In this document: in pieces, positions 1 through 11,798 of the stretch | Layout of the letters: every line of letters begins with the position of its first letter | Numbering within the stretch: the stretch's first letter is position 1 | Source: Simmondsia chinensis | Lineage: Eukaryota > Streptophyta > Magnoliopsida > Caryophyllales > Simmondsiaceae | Direction: 5' to 3' | NCBI GenBank assembly: GCA_018398585.1 | Contig: JAGTTD010000022.1 | Span: 4,614,501-4,678,500, forward strand | DNA length: 64,000 nt | Program-made: the position numbers and the translations under genes | The notes under the pieces: generated by a model | What the model saw: only the letters and a program-made list of their open reading frames with translations | Databases searched by the model: none | Told to the model about the DNA's origin: nothing

Positions 1-1201
1 GGGACTCGGAAGGTCCGAACTTCTTAGACCACTGTGGGCTCAAAGTAATCTATAGCGCGGGCTTGCACGTTATCCTTAGTGAACAATGCGCGCCACACGG
101 CTCCTAGTTCCTAGGACTGTGAGACTTCGCCTAGCGAGTGGTCGGCTTGTTTAGCAATTTCATCGCAATTTATTGAAAAAAATAATATTACATTAATTAA
201 TTAAAATAATTATATTTTTATAAATATAGAAAATTCCCTTGATTCTTTTACTAAAACATAAAGTTTTTAATTTTGTCTAATAATATAAAATTAAGGACTA
301 AATTGTTAAAAATAAGTTGTATAGGGTTAAGTGATAAATTTTTGAAAGTGAGGGGTTTTATGAGTGCATTTATTTGTGAGAAAGATTTTACGTTTTTGAA
401 GCAAAAGACAAGAAAATTTAATGTAATTTTTACCCTTTTATTTTTTTATTTCTTCTTAGAATAAATGTATTTGTAAATAATTAAGCATGGTGGTATATAT
501 AGAGAGAGAAAGAAGCACCATTAATAACAGAGTTGTTTAAGTAAAATCACTTTTGTTAATGAGGGTTTGTGTCACATATTTTTATGTTTTTAATTTTTCA
601 TATTTCTTGTTTTTAATTTTTAATTTCCATTTAATCAATAAGGAAATTGAAACAAAAATCATACAGAAGTGGAATTTCTTTTTGGGCTTGAGCCTAGGCC
701 CAATGTCTTTTTGAGTCCCAAATTTGACTTTGATAGTCCTTGACTTTGAAAGTCTCCCAGAATTACATTTGACAACCTGTTAGGTTCTTTTTTTGTAGTT
801 AACTGTTAACTTTCATTGATTCGAATTTATAAACATAATAGAAATTTTCATGTCTATAATATATTTTTTGGTTTTTTGAGGGAAAGTTCTTCGAGGAGGA
901 CTAGACTAAGCTCCGTTTTCCGATTCTATTGTCTTGTATCTAAAAGAGGATGGGGATATTCGTGGGGAAAAACGAATGATATTCTTAGATACTTTTTTTA
1001 GCACAAGGAAGGCAGAGCTCAGTCAATCTGGAACGGGCATATGTTAACTAGATCTATCTGACTTGGGATGACTTCAATCGGACTAAATATAACTAACCTT
1101 GTCGTACCGTACTCAGATTAGGCTCAACCAACTCGAGGGCAAGTTGGGTACTCTATCAGTTCCTTATCCAACTGACTTGACCAGTGGCAAGGCATCTTAC
1201 C

Positions 1202-1353
1202 TAGACTGGGTTCCTCTAACTCGGAGGAGGTGAGGTGTCGTAATCGATACGTGTCCATCCAATCCTGTTGTTAATAGGTATGATGGTAGTCTGGGTTCCT
1301 CCTACTTGGAGTGAGATGTCTTACTCGGTGCGGGTCCGTCTAATCCGATGCTG
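1202..1353. repeat. Diverged tandem duplication, period about 85 bp
   Basis: TAGACTGGGTTCCTC at 1202 and TAGTCTGGGTTCCTC at 1287 open two consecutive units. Each continues through a GGAG..GAG(G/A)TGTC block to a GTCC(A/G)TC(C/T)AATCC block. The units differ at many positions, so the duplication is old. The surrounding 1000-1370 has a base composition unlike the flanking AT-rich DNA and is probably part of an unrecognised relic element. Confidence 0.6.
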
Positions 1354-1657
1354 TCAAAAGCGTTTTGCGATATACTTGGGAACAATTTGAATCATTTTTA
1401 TCCTGAACAATATCATTTTTCAAAATGCATTTTTAGTTTGAAGCACAAAAAACACGATATAAAATAGATATGCGATTGTAACATAGAGGTAACAAACGGA
1501 TATGTTCATGTCTTGCCGCCAATTCTTCGTATATATGTATACACACACTTGTATGTTTAAATGTCTAATATATAGTTTTGAGCCAAAAAAAAAGAAATCT
1601 AATATATAGTTTATAAAATTATAGTATTATGAAAAATACTTGTATACCTTATTATAT

Positions 1658-1660
<3 letters not shown>

Positions 1661-1717
<57 letters not shown>
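1661..1717. repeat. (TA)n microsatellite
   Basis: An uninterrupted TA dinucleotide run of about 57 bases lies in AT-rich intergenic DNA. Confidence 0.95.
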
Positions 1718-1720
<3 letters not shown>

Positions 1721-2608
1721 ACCACATTATTATATATTTAAATTAGTAAATAAAGGTTAAGAGTTAGATTTTGGAGATCCAAAGTAAATTTGATCTACTT
1801 CTTTGACAATTGAGATTTTCACGACAAACTAACATATTTAAAATAATCCACTTTATACTAGTACATTAACTAATATATTGGTCCATTTATAATGTATATT
1901 TTCATTTATAGATATTGTTTCCTATATTATACATTGTTAATTTATTAATTATAAATAGTGCATACAGTAGACATAAACTAATGGTATAATTAATTTTTAA
2001 AACATAGCCAAAACTCACAAACAAAAGAGGAAGTGAGTTAGACAAAAAGAGAAGCAACTTGGACAAAGAGAGCCCCAAAAACATTGCTTTGATTACTTGA
2101 TTGAAGCCCGTGGATATAGAGGTCCTCATGTAGCATCTCTTTTTAATTGAATGACTAAATAATTTAAATTTTTCCTTTTAATATGTCACCGTTGTTTTAG
2201 AATTAGTGTATAGTATCGTCCTGTGTATAAAGATACGAGATGGTAGTGGAATAAGGAAAAAAGAAACAACATACAAAGTAAATATCGGGAGCTGGTGATG
2301 CATAGCATGATCGAAGTTGGGGGCCAAATTTGTGGCTTCTAGTTTAGCCAATCTTTTGATGGATTCTAACAAGTATCTTATCATCTTCATATTAAAGATT
2401 TTATCTATGTTTCTTATGTATTTGTTGTTACGAGTCTAGTTACAAGCTTTGCCCAAAATTATATTTCCTGTTGTATCCCTATTTTAGACTATAGATTCGG
2501 GAATATATTATATTTAAAGTACATCTTTATATATTATAGAAAAGTTTCTCCTTCCCAAAACTCTCTAAACCTCATTTTCAACAATTTTAGACGACGTCTT
2601 CTAAAATT

Positions 2609-3146
2609 GGAAAATTATCACTTAGGTACCCTAAAGTTTGAGCATTTATCATTTAAGTACCTTGATGTTTCAACATATATAATAAGATACTCCAAGTTTT
2701 AGACTTTTTATCACTTAGGTATCTTAAAATTTTAAAACTTCGTCAATTAGGTATCCTTATGTCAAAAATTCAATAGATTTTCATTAGAAAATGCTATGAT
2801 TAAACATGATTTCAACAATATATAAGTATCTTCACTAGAATTCGATGATTTTTTGCCAAAAAAGTGAATGACACATAATTGTGGTAATTTTTAGGTAGAC
2901 TATATCAAATTTGTTGAATATTTTATCATAATTTGTTGAATTTCTTATAAAAACATTGGCATTAATATATATATATATATAAAATCATATTCATGAATTA
3001 TATCAGCATTTTTGTATAAAATTGATCTAATTCTCACAAAAATTTTTCAAATTCCATGATAGTGTATCTAAGGAATAAAATATTCGAACCTCAGGATACC
3101 CCATTGTATATATTAAAATGTTAGGGTACCTAAGTGATAATTTTCC
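2609..3146. mobile_element. MITE, Mutator-like, 538 bp
   Basis: Both ends carry the inverted motif GGAAAATTATCACTTAGGTA; the right end is its reverse complement, and similarity continues inward for some 30 bases before decaying. The flanks TCTAAAATT (2600-2608) and TTTAAAATT (3147-3155) match at 8 of 9 positions, a 9-bp TSD as expected for Mutator-like elements. There is no coding capacity. The TTAGGTACCC...AAGTACCTTGA(T/G)G wording recurs at 58947 and 63322, so this is a local family. Confidence 0.7.
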
Positions 3147-3542
3147 TTTAAAATTTTATAAAAAAGGAAAAAACACAAAAACAAGTTATAAAACTCATAA
3201 ATCTCCAAGAAAAAAGGAATAGAATTGATATAGTTTACAACTATGAAATAAAGCGGCTTGGATATCTAGAATTGGGTCAAAGATGGGTTGCAAAGGGTCG
3301 TGGGACAAAGGACAACTCAGGCATTTTCAAGGAACATTTTCTGAAATAATTGTTAATTCAATCATGACAGCAATGAGAAATACATATGTATTGTCCTTCG
3401 CTTTATTGTTTGGTTGAATAACATTCATGTATGTTAAACAATATTTTCAATAGTAGAAAGCGAATTCGATTTATTGACTTTATTAATCAACGACTACAAA
3501 ATAGTATATAAAATAAAAACCACCTAATTATTCCCAATATTG
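3147..3542. other. AT-rich spacer between a MITE and a gypsy element
   Basis: No gene or recognisable repeat is seen. The last five bases (TATTG, 3538-3542) are the left TSD of the adjoining gypsy element. Confidence 0.6.
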
Positions 3543-3833
3543 TGATACCCAAAGAATCAAGGCATTATGAAGAACTATAGGAGATAGATGAGATGGAGTA
3601 GAAAAGAAGAAGATTGAGGGAGAAGAGAATAGAGGAATTGGAGGGACAAAGGGAATTGGATCTTATTACTTGACATAAGCTCTTCAATACAATTGCTCAA
3701 CCTTTCATATGACTTATTTCTTACAGCCAACATAACTCTTCTCATATTAACTAACTAACAACACACAAGCATAAGCACAAAGAATGAGTACAATTAATGA
3801 CTTAAGTCCCTATGGCTACTTCTGCCTATAACA
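3543..3833 (-). repeat. 3' LTR of the gypsy element
   Basis: 291 bp, running TGATACC to TATAACA on the + strand. It matches the copy at 8405-8693 throughout, with scattered substitutions and small indels. The inner side is followed by ATAGTCCCCCTATTAGC, whose complement is a purine tract ending directly at the LTR. Confidence 0.93.
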
Positions 3834-3842
3834 ATAGTCCCC

Positions 3843-5171
3843 CTATTAGCTGCACACTTGTCCTCAAGCGTGGAAATTAGGATAACGCTTCTGAATATCA
3901 AAAAGGAATTGCCAAGTTGCCTCTTATGGTGGAGCATCTTGCCACTGAATCAAGACTTTAGTAGCAGCCTTATATCCTCACTTAACTAATTGTCTTGCAA
4001 GGATAGCCACTGGTGTTCTGTGTTTGGACTGATCTTACACATAAGGGAGTGAAACAATAGTATCTGATAAAGGGCCATGATGAAGTTTTAATTATGAAAT
4101 ATGGAACACATTATGAATTTCAGCTGCAGCAGGCAATTCTAGAGAATATGCCACTTTACCAATGACACCAATAACGAGGAATGGACCAAAGAACCTCGAA
4201 GCAAGTTTGGCATTACTTCTGGCAGCCACTGAAATCTGTCTGTATGAATGGAGCTTAAGATAAACCCAGTTCCCCAACTAAAAAGTTCTCTCTGTATGCT
4301 TCTTATTGGCATTTTATATATTATGTTCTGAGCTCTGTACAAATGATACTTTAAAACTTTAATCATCTCTTCCCTTTGCATTAGACTTCTGTCTTCTGAA
4401 TCCACATTACTCTCACTAGCAAGATATGGGATATGCAGGGAAGGTGGGTTGTCCATACACCAGTTCATAAGGTGTTTTGCGTGCTAAAGAGTGCTAAGTA
4501 GTGTTATACCACCACTCAGCTAATGGCAGCCACTTAACCCAATGAGCTGGGTTAGTACTACACATACAACACAAGCAAGTCTACAAGCCTCGATTGACCA
4601 CCTCTGTTTGGCCATCGGTTTGTGGACGGTAGGCTGTGGAGAGAAGGAGATCAACACCCTGACTGGAAAATAAGGACTGCCTGAATTCACTTTGAAAGAT
4701 TGCCTCCCGATCACTCACAATGGTACTAGGCAACCCATGTAACTTGTAAATGTTATCCATATAAGCTTGTACAACATTCAAGGTAGTGTAAGGATGTGAC
4801 AAGGCCAAAAAGTGAGCTGCTTTGCTCAATTTGTCCACTACTACAAAGATCACATCTTTACTGAAAGATTTTGGAAGACCTTCAATAAAATCCATTTATA
4901 TATCGATCCAAACTATATCTAGAATAGGCAAGGGCTGAATCAACCCTGGGTATGCAACTGTCTCATGCTTACAGGCTTGGCAAACAGGGCAATTTCTGAT
5001 ATAATTCTTCACGGATTTGGATAATCCCTTCCAGTAGAAGAGGGATTTAATGCGTTTGAGGGTAGCATCTCTTCCTGAGTGAGGCCCACTAGGAGATGTA
5101 TGCAGCCATTGTAGGATCTTATCACGAAGTGACTCATCTTGTCCCGCTACAAGTTTGCCTTTCCTATTCAA
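3843..5171 (-). pseudogene. gypsy integrase with chromodomain-like tail (broken)
   Basis: The frame from 5171 downward gives the HHCC zinc-binding region (GPHSGRDATLKRIKSLFYW then NCPVCQACK). The next frame (4895-4581) gives the catalytic core, with MDFIEGLP as the first Asp and VSDRE as the second. The frame at 4277-4092 gives the GPY/F-type C-terminal module ending in HNVFHIS. Beyond that, 4000-3843 translates as VLIQWQDAPP, a stop, then EATWQFLFDIQKRYPNF, and after a frame change LEDKCAANRGT, the usual end of plant chromovirus polyproteins. Several frameshifts and stops make it non-functional. Confidence 0.9.
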
Positions 5172-5404
5172 TTGATCATTCTGCCAAGAATAATGTGTGT
5201 GACTATGAGTGTTATGCTAGATCCGATTGATAAGTTGCTGCAAGGAGGGATCTATCTGCTAAGACAATCGTAGCTTAGGGTATAGATTGCTTTCTACAGA
5301 TGACAAAAGCATACACACCACCTCTTGGCTGGGAATGCGAGAAAGGGCATCGGCGACGATGTTCTCTTTACCCCTCTTGTATTCAAGCACATAGCTAAAG
5401 CCCA

Positions 5405-6733
5405 TCAGCTTGGATAGTCAAACGCTCTGAAAATGAGGTTGAGTCGCTGCTCTAATAAGAACTTGAGGCTCTTCCGATCAGGTCTTATGACAAATGTGTT
5501 ATTAAGCAAATATTGCTTCCATTTTTGAGCAGCAAAGACAATCGAGAGCAACTCCTTTTCATACACTGAATACAGTTGCTGAGTATGACTGAGGTGCTTG
5601 CTGAAAAATGCTAATGGATGCTCTTCTTGAAGTAACATAGCACCAATTCTAGTATTGCAAGTGTTTGTTTCTACTGTAAATTGCTTGGAAAAATTGGGTA
5701 AAGCTAGTATAGGAGCAAAACATATAGCCTTCTTCAATGCATCAAAAGCCAATGAAGCCTCCGAAGACCAATTCCATTTATCCTTTTGCAGCAGCACAGT
5801 TAAGGGCTTGGCTAAGACTTCATAACCCTTTATAAAGAGTCCTTAATAGCCTGTGAGACCCAAGAATCCTCTGATATGTTTAATGTTCTACGGTGTAGAC
5901 CAATTCATCACTGCTGCTATCTTCTTTGGGTTTTTTGCTACCCCTTTGTCTGATATAATATGACCCAGATATTCAATCTAAGACACTGCAAAGTCACACT
6001 TACTTCTCTTAGCAAAGAGTTGGTGTTTCCTGAGTAATTCAAAGATTAGCTGCAGATGTGTAACATGAGAAGTTAGCGAGGTGTTGTATATCATAATATC
6101 GTCAAAGAAAACCAAGAGGAACTTCCTGAGGTAAGGTGCAAAAATAGAGTTCATCAAAGATTGAAATGTCAAGGGCGCATTTGTCAAGCCAAAAGGCATC
6201 ACACAGAACTTATAATGGTCCAAATGTGTCTTGAAAGCAGCTCTGTACACATCTTCCTTGTGCATAAAGATTTGATAGTACCCCGATCTAAGATCTATCT
6301 TAGAAAAGTACTGTGCTCCACCCAACTCATCTAACAACTCTTTTATGAGTGGAATAGATAATTTATCCCTTACTGTTGCCTGATTCAGCTCCCTGTAGTC
6401 TACACACATGCACCATCCCCCATCCTTCTTTTTCACCAAAACCACGGGTGAAGCATAAGGACTCATGCTGTGTTGGATATATCCCTTGCTGAGCAATTTA
6501 TCAACCATACCCTCTATACCATCCTTCTCTAGACTAGGGTATCTATAAGGTCTTTTATTGATCGGTTGAGTACCAATCTTATTATGATCAAAGGGAGGTC
6601 TTGAGGGAGGAAGTTTATGTGGTTCTTCAAAAATATCAGCATACTGCTTGAGCACTACTTGCACTTTTGAAGCTAAGGTACTGTCATTTTGTGCTTTAGA
6701 ATCATTGCCCAACATCATTACATCTGATGCCAT
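5405..6733 (-). pseudogene. gypsy reverse transcriptase and RNase H (broken)
   Basis: The frame 6733-5978 encodes a Ty3-type reverse transcriptase. It shows YASPVVLVKKKDGGWCMCVDYRELN, then FSKIDLRSGYYQI, then KFCVMPFGLTNAP, then the catalytic FFDD. The frame 5797-5405 carries the connection and RNase H start (LAFFSKHLSHTQQLYSVYEKELL). The two are separated by a stretch with stops at 5800-5977. Core catalytic residues are readable but the polyprotein is no longer open. Confidence 0.92.
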
Positions 6734-7260
6734 ATGAGTCTGACCCTTGGGATACTATTTGCAGTAAGATAATACATGGATAGCCATATAAGGCCTTGTT
6801 GATGGATTTAACTCCCACAATCCTGCAATCTTTGGCACTTTCACCTCTCAGCATGAGATGAGTGTCACCAATGAGATAAGACATGGTAAGCTCCTTGAAG
6901 TTACATTGGATGTCTCCCAATGTGGAAAGCCATTCGACCCCCAACACCATATCACAACCACCCACCCCCAAACACCAAAAGGGAATAAGCATGAAATCTA
7001 CTAAGTAACTGAATCCTTGCATCTAGCATGTGAGTCCATGGCACTACGTGTCACATAGCAGACTACTACCATCTGCCACTGCTACTGCTATTAAATCTCA
7101 CTTCACCATATTACAGTGCAACTTAGATGCAATATGAACATCTATGAAATTATGGGTTGATCCAGAGTCAACTAAGATGTGCACAAAATGCTTGCTCACC
7201 TATCGTGTCACTCTTAAAGTCTGGAAGTTCTGCACACCAGCTAAGGCATGGACATAAATC
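6734..7260 (-). pseudogene. gypsy aspartic protease region (broken)
   Basis: The complement of 7140-7200 reads HILVDSGSTHNFIDVHIASK, with the retroviral-type protease active-site DSGS. The downstream frame (7022-6702) contains CDMVLGVEWLSTLGDI, the usual stretch before the reverse transcriptase in plant gypsy elements. Stops separate these blocks. Confidence 0.85.
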
Positions 7261-7349
7261 TGAGCTGTAGGTTCAACTGTGATTTTCTCTTCATATTATT
7301 CTAAAGTCATATCTTGTGGCTCTTCAAACTCATATTCACCTACATCTAT

Positions 7350-8373
7350 AATAAGGAGCTATGGCCCTTTTGGCTTACATTTATGCCCTAGCTCATACTT
7401 TTCATCACAAAAATAGCACAAGCCTTTAGCTCTTTTTTCTTGGAGTTCTATTTTTTAAAGGATACGATGACTCTTGTTGGACTGAAAGGAGGGAAGTGTA
7501 TTTATGCTTTGATTTTCTGGTACTATTTTGGCTTTGATATTGAGGTAATTTGTGAATGGCAGGGGTCGGTAGAAAAGGTAACTTCGAGTATCTAAGTTGT
7601 TTTGATAATGCATCAATCTTGGCTTCAGTCAATTTATCCAAACAAGAAGCCTATTGAAAATTACTAGGCCTTCTTGCTCTAACATCCAACCCAATGTCCT
7701 CACGTAATCTAGTTAAGAAACAACTTTCTAACTACGTTTCCTTTAGATCTGTTCAGACAACAATAACATCAAATTTAGCTAGTTATTCTTTAACAGTCCC
7801 ATCTTGTCTCAAATTCATTAATTCAAAAATAGGATTTGCATATGGATCCCCAAATCTAAGCTGAAGCATTTCTACATAGTCATGCCAATTCATTTGTATA
7901 TGGGGTAATTTGTTTCTCATTAAGTGCTGGTGTCATTGCAATGTAAGACCTCTCATGTGAATTTATGCTAGCTTGCTCTTATCATAATCCAGTGTATCAT
8001 CAATTGAAAAGAATTGCTCACATATGTAAAGCCAATTATTAAGATCATCTCCATGTAATATGGGAAATTCAACCTTACTTAGCCTAGCAGAATACATGTT
8101 TATACCTGCTGCTCGATTCTAGTGTGAATCTGGATAAGTAATTGTTGCAAAAGGCTGATTCAGACTTCCGTCTGCACTTTTCTCTTTTTCCAGAGGCCTG
8201 CTCTGCTGTAGTGCTTTTCCTAGAAGCATTTCACGCATTTCTTGAATCGAAGATTTCATATTATTCATAGGTTGCTCCACTGTTTCTTTGGTGACCTTAA
8301 TTTGAGAAGCTAGAGTCTCTTCAATTCTGCGTATTTCGTTCAATGAGCGGGTGTTATCAGCCATGAGCCCCAT
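7350..8373 (-). pseudogene. gypsy gag with zinc knuckle (broken)
   Basis: The N-terminal frame starts at 8373 (MGLMADNTRSLNEIRRIEET, coiled-coil-like). Middle portions lie in other frames. At about 7370-7430 the complement translates as CYFCDEKYELGHKC, a CCHC-type zinc knuckle, placing the nucleocapsid end of gag just before the protease. At least three frame breaks are present. Confidence 0.8.
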
Positions 8374-8391
8374 AGGTCAGAGAATCGCAAA

Positions 8392-8403
8392 GCTCTGATA
8401 ACA
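8392..8403 (-). other. Primer-binding site, tRNA-iMet-like
   Basis: The complement reads TGTTATCAGAGC one base inside the 5' LTR. It differs at one position from TGGTATCAGAGC, the complement of the plant initiator tRNA-Met 3' end. Confidence 0.7.
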
Positions 8404-8404
8404 A

Positions 8405-8693
8405 TGATACCTAAAGAACCAAGGGATTATGAAGAACTAGAGGAGGTAGATGAGATGGAGTACAAAAGAAGAAGATTAAGGGAGAAGAGAATAGAGGAAT
8501 TGGAGGGAGAAAGAGAATTGGATCTTATTACTTAAGCTCTTCAATACAATTGCTCAACCTTTTATAAGACTTATTTCTGACAACCAACATAACAACTCCA
8601 ACTAACTCTTCTCATACTAACTAACAACACACAAGCATAAGCACAAAGAATGAGTAATGACTTAAGTCCCTATGGCTACTTCTGCCTGTAACA
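8405..8693 (-). repeat. 5' LTR of the gypsy element
   Basis: 289 bp, the partner of 3543-3833, followed by TSD TATTG at 8694-8698. The two LTRs differ at multiple positions and by small indels, so the insertion is not recent. Confidence 0.93.
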
Positions 8694-9402
8694 TATTGTT
8701 ACTTCTAATCCACTCAAGTGCCACATTATCACAGGCGCCTTGTCATCCATGGTGTCATGTCACCCAACCACATAATCATCGTTGCCACGTCAACTGGCCT
8801 CCTCTCTTTCTTATTTGGCCTCCCCACCCCTTAGTCTATATAAATAAGCAAAATGGATTAAGGCAAATCATGAATTGCATTGTTAAATCTTATCTCTATC
8901 TCTCTCCTAATCTTCTTTTCTATTTCTTCCTCAATCTTCTTTCTCTAATCCTCTCCCCCCTTTTCCAATACTATCTACATACTATACTTACTATACATGT
9001 AAAGCCCACAATTATAATGATATTATTAATACAAGGGTGTTGCTTGAGATTGTTGATTGTAATTTATATTTGTTGATTGAACCCGTGTTGAATTTAGAGC
9101 TAGATTGCATCACCACCCATGCATCGTGTGGGAAGAACCTAGTAATGAATTAATGAAATGAAATGCTCGCTCCTTATTGTATCTCTTCTCTCTCTGTCTC
9201 CCCCCGGTTATTATAGTCTATTTTCTTTCCCCCGATCCTACTTTCTACCTCTCTCTTCCTTTAATTTCTACAATTTTTTTATAAAATATTATTGTTCATA
9301 ATGTGTATTTCCTAAATTAAGTGACTTGGCATTCAAACACGATTTTTTGTCAAATTTTTGGATCAAAACGAATTTTTTGCTATTCAGTCCAGTTAACAAT
9401 TT
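8694..9402. other. Intergenic, pyrimidine-rich, no gene
   Basis: A long CT-rich stretch (8890-8960) follows a TATA-like CTATATAAATAA at about 8836. The same arrangement of CT-rich leader is seen at 57870-57950, so both may be remnants of one repeat family. The short + strand frame at 8672-9076 crosses the gypsy LTR boundary and is not a gene. Confidence 0.5.
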
Positions 9403-9420
9403 GATTTTGTACCTTTTCTA

Positions 9421-9667
9421 AAAAACAAAAAAGAAGCATACCCAGTGCCTCAAGGGCTCCCACCTAGGCAGGGTCTGGGGAGTCGGATGTACGCAGCCTC
9501 CCCCCTTTCAGGGTGTTAACCTGAAGAGAGGCTGTTTTCCAGTGCCTTCAACCTGAGGGTGAGGACTTTCCAGGAGGTCACCCATTCTGGTACTACTCTC
9601 GCCCAAGCACGCTGAGCTTCGAAGTTCTAATGGGATCCGGTGACGATGTGTTGGTGCCCTCTTTGGT
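9421..9667 (-). mobile_element. SINE with 5S rRNA head, copy 1
   Basis: This 247-bp element is flanked by a perfect 18-bp TSD, GATTTTGTACCTTTTCTA, at 9403-9420 and 9668-9685. On the - strand its 5' part is 5S rRNA: ACCGGATCCCATTAGAACTT, then GCGTGCTTGGGCGAGAGTAG, then ATGGGTGACCTCCTGGAAAG, covering the internal pol III promoter. The 3' part reads GGCTGCGTACATCCGACTC, then CCAGACCCTGCC, then GAGCCCTTGAGGCACTGGG, resembling the conserved 3' domain of plant Au-type SINEs. The long TSD and 3' A/T-rich tail indicate LINE-mediated retrotransposition. Copies 2 and 3 are at 59556 and 61207. Confidence 0.92.
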
Positions 9668-9749
9668 GATTTTGTACCTTTTCTAGCGTTACAATAATCT
9701 GTTTGGTGTTTAGACTGATGAACATCATCTTTTAAGTGTTAAATATCAA

Positions 9750-9876
9750 TGAAAATTTAGGATTGGACACACCAATTGGTGGCCCCTCCCGTATTTATAA
9801 TAAGCACACAAGATTACAATAAACTCAAGTATACATATTAATCCTATGTAATGTATTCTAACTATATATTCTAACA
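9750..9876 (-). repeat. 3' LTR of copia 1
   Basis: 127 bp, TGAAAATTTAGG to TATTCTAACA. The inner ~90 bases (GTATTTATAAT through ATTCTAACA) align with the right LTR. The outer portion is not recognisable in the right copy, which carries a G homopolymer instead. Confidence 0.85.
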
Positions 9877-9973
9877 TCCCCCTCAATCGAGGCAGGAGTG
9901 ACTGAATGCGGAGATTGTGTCTGAAAAATAAAAACAACTGTCGAGGAAGGCTCTTAGTAAAAATAGCAGTAAG

Positions 9974-10522
9974 CTATTGTGAAAAGGGCACATGAAAGAC
10001 ACGAATAAGACCCATATGAACTCTTTCACGCACAACATGAATGTCGATCTTGATGTGTTTAGTACAAACATGCTGAATGGGAGTAGTGGAGAGATAGGTT
10101 GGTGAAACATTGTCACAGTAGACCTCGGTTGCTTTAAGAATAGTGATTCCAAGCTCACCAAGGAGAGACCGCAACCAACAACATTTCGAAATGGCATTCG
10201 CAACGGTGTGATATTCTGCTTCAGCACTGGAGCGGGAGACGGCGGGCTCTCGTTTGGAGGACCAGGAAACAAGGTTACCACCAAAAAACACACAGAAGCC
10301 GGAGGTGGAACGACGAGCATCAGGACAACCGGCCCAGTCGACATTAGAATAGGCCACAAGCTGATCAAGGGCACCAGGAGAGATAACAAGGCCATGATCC
10401 ATAGTACCTCAAACATAGCGAAGAATACGTTTGACAACAACCCAATGAGGAAGACAAGGAGCATGCATAAACAGACACACATGTTGCACTGCATGAGAGA
10501 TGTTAGGACGAGCAAAGGTTAG
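9974..10522 (-). pseudogene. copia 1 RNase H domain (broken)
   Basis: The frame 10402-9974 encodes YSNVDWAGCPDARRSTSGFC, then SWSSKREPAVSRSSAEAEY, then VYCDNVSPTYLSTTP, then KHIKIDIHVVRERV, the classic copia RNase H with its Asp and Glu residues. Upstream, the link to reverse transcriptase continues in another frame (10515 downward), so at least one frameshift is present. Confidence 0.92.
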
Positions 10523-11520
10523 TTATTGTAATGCATCGATAATCGACTGAAACAAGGTGACATCGGTAATAGGCTCCCCATCAGAAGCACTGAGCTTCGA
10601 TTCGGAATTTGTGGGAGTAGCTATGGGTTTGCAGGCTAATATGTTAGTCTTCTCGAGCAAATCATGAACATATTTAGACTGAGATAAGTATAAGCCAATA
10701 GGAAGGTGAGAAACAGAGATTTTAAGAAAGTAGCTGAGACGTCCCAAATCTGTCATATCAAATTCATACTGAAAAGAGTGTAGTAAAGTTTGAAGAAAGG
10801 TAGTAGAAGAAGCAATAAGAACAATATCATCCACGTAAAGCAGCAAAATAGCCATATCACTCCCACGTCATAGAGAGAACATGGAAGAATCAGACTTGCA
10901 ACTATGAAAATTGAGGCGATGAAGAAAGGAAGCAAAATGATTGTACCATACACGAGGTGCTTGCTTCAGTCCATACAATGGTTTATTAAGCTTGCAAACT
11001 TAATCTAAAAAATCAGAATTCACAAAACCCAGTGGTTGCTTCCTATACACTTCTGCATTCAATGTGCCATTTAAAAAGACATTTTTAACATCAAACTGAT
11101 GAATGGGCCATTTTCGTGGTATGGTGATGGTTAAGACAGTACAACTAATGGCAGGTTTGACAACAGGAATAAAAGTCTCATCATAATCAATATTGTACTG
11201 TTGTGTATAACCCTAAGCAACTAAGCACGCCTTATAGCACTCAATTTGGCCTGTGGAAGTCTATTTGACACGAAAAACCCATTTGGAGCCAACAACATTA
11301 GTAGTACTTGGTTTTGGAACAAGTGTCCAAGTGTGATCACATTAAAGTGCATTATATTCATCAAGCATTGCATTTTTTCAATTATCATCATTAAGTGCTT
11401 GCTTATAGGAATAAGGAATATTAGGTATAGCAGAAAAAGCAACTATGGAGGGTTTGAGAAGAGGCTTAATATTACCAACCTTGGATCGAGTAACTATTGG
11501 ATGAACTTACCAAGAAGAGG
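10523..11520 (-). pseudogene. copia 1 reverse transcriptase (broken)
   Basis: The frame 10855-10523 starts with MAILLLYVDDIVLIASS, containing the YVDD catalytic motif, then the DLGRLSYFLKISVS and SQSKYVHDLLEKTN signatures. The N-terminal reverse transcriptase parts lie in other frames up to about 11520. Frameshifts near 10870-11220 separate the pieces. Confidence 0.88.
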
Positions 11521-11798
11521 CAGGCGGCAGGGATGGTGGTGATAATGGCAGCGGCGACAGCAGCGGCAGCGGTGGAGGCATGGGCCTCAATAAGTGAGTA
11601 TCAGAGGAAGGCAATAGAGGAGGCAAGTGAGCCGAGGGAGCGGAGCGTGCGTGAGGCGAAACCGGGAGGGGCAATATGCCAAAGAATGGTGACACATCAA
11701 GTGGTGGTTATAACACCTGCTGAAGACGATGCATAGTGCAACAAGGCGGCCCCCAATAGGGTTAGAGGAGAATCTGTTTTATAAAAAACAACATGTCT

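Larger units (their letters stand above)
1..2599. other. AT-rich intergenic DNA, no gene seen
   Basis: No reading frame here resembles a known protein and the short ORFs lack coding character. The first 150 bases are noticeably more GC-rich than what follows and may be the edge of an element outside the window. A diverged tandem duplication and a TA microsatellite inside this stretch are listed separately. Confidence 0.6.
3543..8693 (-). mobile_element. Ty3/gypsy LTR retrotransposon (chromodomain type), decayed
   Basis: The element is 5.15 kb on the - strand, with LTRs at 3543-3833 and 8405-8693 that begin TG and end CA. Perfect 5-bp TSDs TATTG lie at 3538-3542 and 8694-8698. A polypurine tract (reverse complement of 3834-3850) abuts the 3' LTR and an initiator-tRNA-Met-like primer site abuts the 5' LTR. 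Coding order on the - strand is gag, protease, reverse transcriptase, RNase H, integrase and a chromodomain-like tail, which defines Ty3/gypsy. All frames carry stops or frameshifts, so it is not autonomous now. The short LTRs (about 290 bp) fit compact plant chromoviruses; finer lineage is not assigned. Confidence 0.95.

Noticed and set aside
8672..9076. + strand frame of 134 codons
   Set aside because: It begins inside the gypsy LTR and crosses its boundary and TSD, so it cannot predate the insertion; no domain is seen.
9421..9667. Cassandra TRIM LTRs (which contain 5S sequence)
   Set aside because: There are no TG...CA LTR ends, no 5-bp TSD, and no paired LTR; the 15-18-bp TSDs and shared SINE tail point to a SINE.
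10208..10522. + strand frame of 104 codons
   Set aside because: It is the antisense shadow of the copia 1 RNase H and reverse transcriptase region.
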